From NCBI RefSeq assembly GCF_042678485.1, contig NZ_JBHTKR010000002.1, forward strand, positions 434,001-498,000: 64,000 bases of DNA, written 5' to 3'. This document shows positions 63,203 through 64,000 of this stretch, piece by piece. How positions within the stretch are numbered: the first letter of the stretch is position 1; every line of letters begins with the position of its first letter. The DNA is from Seohaeicola saemankumensis. GTDB lineage: Bacteria > Pseudomonadota > Alphaproteobacteria > Rhodobacterales > Rhodobacteraceae. The notes under the pieces were generated by a model that worked only from the letters and a program-made list of their open reading frames with translations, was not told where the DNA came from and searched no databases. Position numbers and translations under genes: made by a program.

Positions 63203-63991
63203 TCAGATGGGCAGATAGGACAGAAGCTGACCGATGACGGGCAGGCTGCCCAGTTTCGAGATCGCGGAGTCGATCAGGCCGAACCGATCCATGCCGGTGA
63301 ACATCCCGGTCAGGGCCAGGGCCGTGAGGGCCAGACGCAAGTCTTCGCCGCGCAGCAGGTTATAGACCATCAGGGCAATGCCGATCGGCATCGAGATCAG
63401 GCTGACAATCAACGAGATCGCCCATGTTGCAACGCGCGCGGTGGTGCTTGGCTCTTCCATCAGGCCATAGGGTTCATAGGCATCATCCGCCGCGGCGGCC
63501 TGCGCGGATGGCGCGGACCCTTGCGTGTTGATCACAGAGGCATCGATGTCGCGCGCGAAAACGGCTCGCAGATAGGGCAGGCCAGAGGTGTCTTGCTGTG
63601 TGGCTGTGGCTTCGATCGCCTCGTCCGGGCGGGCCTGGTTTTCCAGCCGTTCACAGGTGTCTTCGATATCCGGGAAAAGACGTGACATGGTAGCCCCCCC
63701 TTTCTGGTGCAGCGGCAGGATCGGCGTGGGGCGCTTGCGCCTGTCTGCTTCGTCCTCGCTGTTGCGCGCACGATCCGAGGCCGAGACGCGGCGCGGCGTG
63801 ACCTTTTCAAGCACCGACAGGAAAGAGGATGTCGACAACATCATGTCCGGCTGAAGCCATTGCACATAGTCGGGATCAAGCACCTGCGCCAATTCCAGCG
63901 TGGCCAGGGCAAGGGCGGAATGGGCTGTCGCGGTGGAACGTTCCGCCTCGCGCAGGCTGGGCAGGGCGGACGGCAGCTTGACGATGGTCAC
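63203..63991 (-). CDS. Unrecognised membrane protein, 5' end may lie beyond the window
   Basis: I do not recognise this protein. The frame is open to the window edge; a GTG at 63991 gives 262 residues. Two hydrophobic segments near the C-terminus (VATWAISLIVSLISMPIGIALMVYNLL and LRLALTALALTGMFTGM) suggest membrane anchoring; the first 180 residues are soluble and acidic. An internal ATG at 63688 has a strong ribosome-binding site (AAAGGGGGG) and would give a 161-residue form. Function unknown. Confidence 0.55.
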   Translation of the reverse strand: MTIVKLPSALPSLREAERSTATAHSALALATLELAQVLDPDYVQWLQPDMMLSTSSFLSVLEKVTPRRVSASDRARNSEDEADRRKRPTPILPLHQKGGATMSRLFPDIEDTCERLENQARPDEAIEATATQQDTSGLPYLRAVFARDIDASVINTQGSAPSAQAAAADDAYEPYGLMEEPSTTARVATWAISLIVSLISMPIGIALMVYNLLRGEDLRLALTALALTGMFTGMDRFGLIDSAISKLGSLPVIGQLLSYLPI

Positions 63992-64000
63992 TGTCAGGGT

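Overview
The window is GC-rich, densely coded alphaproteobacterial chromosome. Several things point to a marine member of the Rhodobacterales (Roseobacter group): a DMSP lyase DddP with every metal ligand and the catalytic Asp at the published positions, a heterotetrameric sarcosine oxidase operon, a TRAP transporter, the secDF to ccmABCDG gene run, a ccmI-ruvX-DUF1289 unit, DUF6314 and DUF3445 proteins, and a LuxI-type signal synthase. The genus cannot be settled from the sequence alone. I see no rRNA, tRNA, CRISPR array, insertion sequence or prophage.

Layout. 1-8.5 kb: a histidine-utilisation operon (hutI-hutH-hutG-hutU, each junction overlapping by 4 bases) behind a promoter that overlaps a palindrome, followed on the same strand by a complete TRAP transporter (dctP-dctQ-dctM). 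9-13 kb: dusA, then a TauE/SafE permease followed one base later by a putative Fe(II)/2-oxoglutarate oxygenase, then an anchored RTX-like repeat protein with a fresh internal duplication. 12.9-14.8 kb (minus strand): ccmI-ruvX-DUF1289. 15-20.2 kb: soxB-soxD-soxA-soxG, then sodB with a strong terminator. 21-27 kb: a host-attachment-family protein, a LOG-family nucleotide hydrolase, a LysM protein, a DUF2855 protein and an Atm1-type ABC exporter. 27-31.8 kb (minus strand): an RND efflux pair with a TetR-like operator but no adjacent regulator. 32-36 kb: YfgM-like TPR protein, BamB-like lipoprotein, GTPase Der, a TspO-like membrane protein. 36.5-45 kb: serS divergent from yajC-secD-secF, then a second TauE/SafE permease, an Mth938-family protein and the cytochrome c maturation genes ccmA-B-C-D-G. 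45-50.9 kb: aconitase, a DUF1223 protein, and a compact minus-strand operon for a nitrile hydratase-type enzyme.

In that last operon the usual beta subunit is split into two genes, the alpha subunit has a His/Asp-rich N-terminus, and a DMT permease overlaps the end. This is the most unusual locus in the window. 51-55 kb: a lone divergent fliG, a 51-residue secreted Cys-containing peptide gene, purB, a DUF6314 protein and bioY. 55-58.7 kb: a lone LuxI-type synthase in an A+T-rich setting, followed by a membrane histidine kinase and a single-domain response regulator. 58.7-64 kb: an alpha/beta hydrolase-OsmC fusion, dddP, a divergent DUF3445 haem-dependent N-demethylase, a lytic transglycosylase and an unrecognised membrane protein that runs towards the window edge.

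Together the genes describe a bacterium living on marine organic nitrogen and sulfur (histidine, sarcosine/methylated amines, DMSP, possibly nitriles and sulfonates), with export housekeeping and signalling genes in between.
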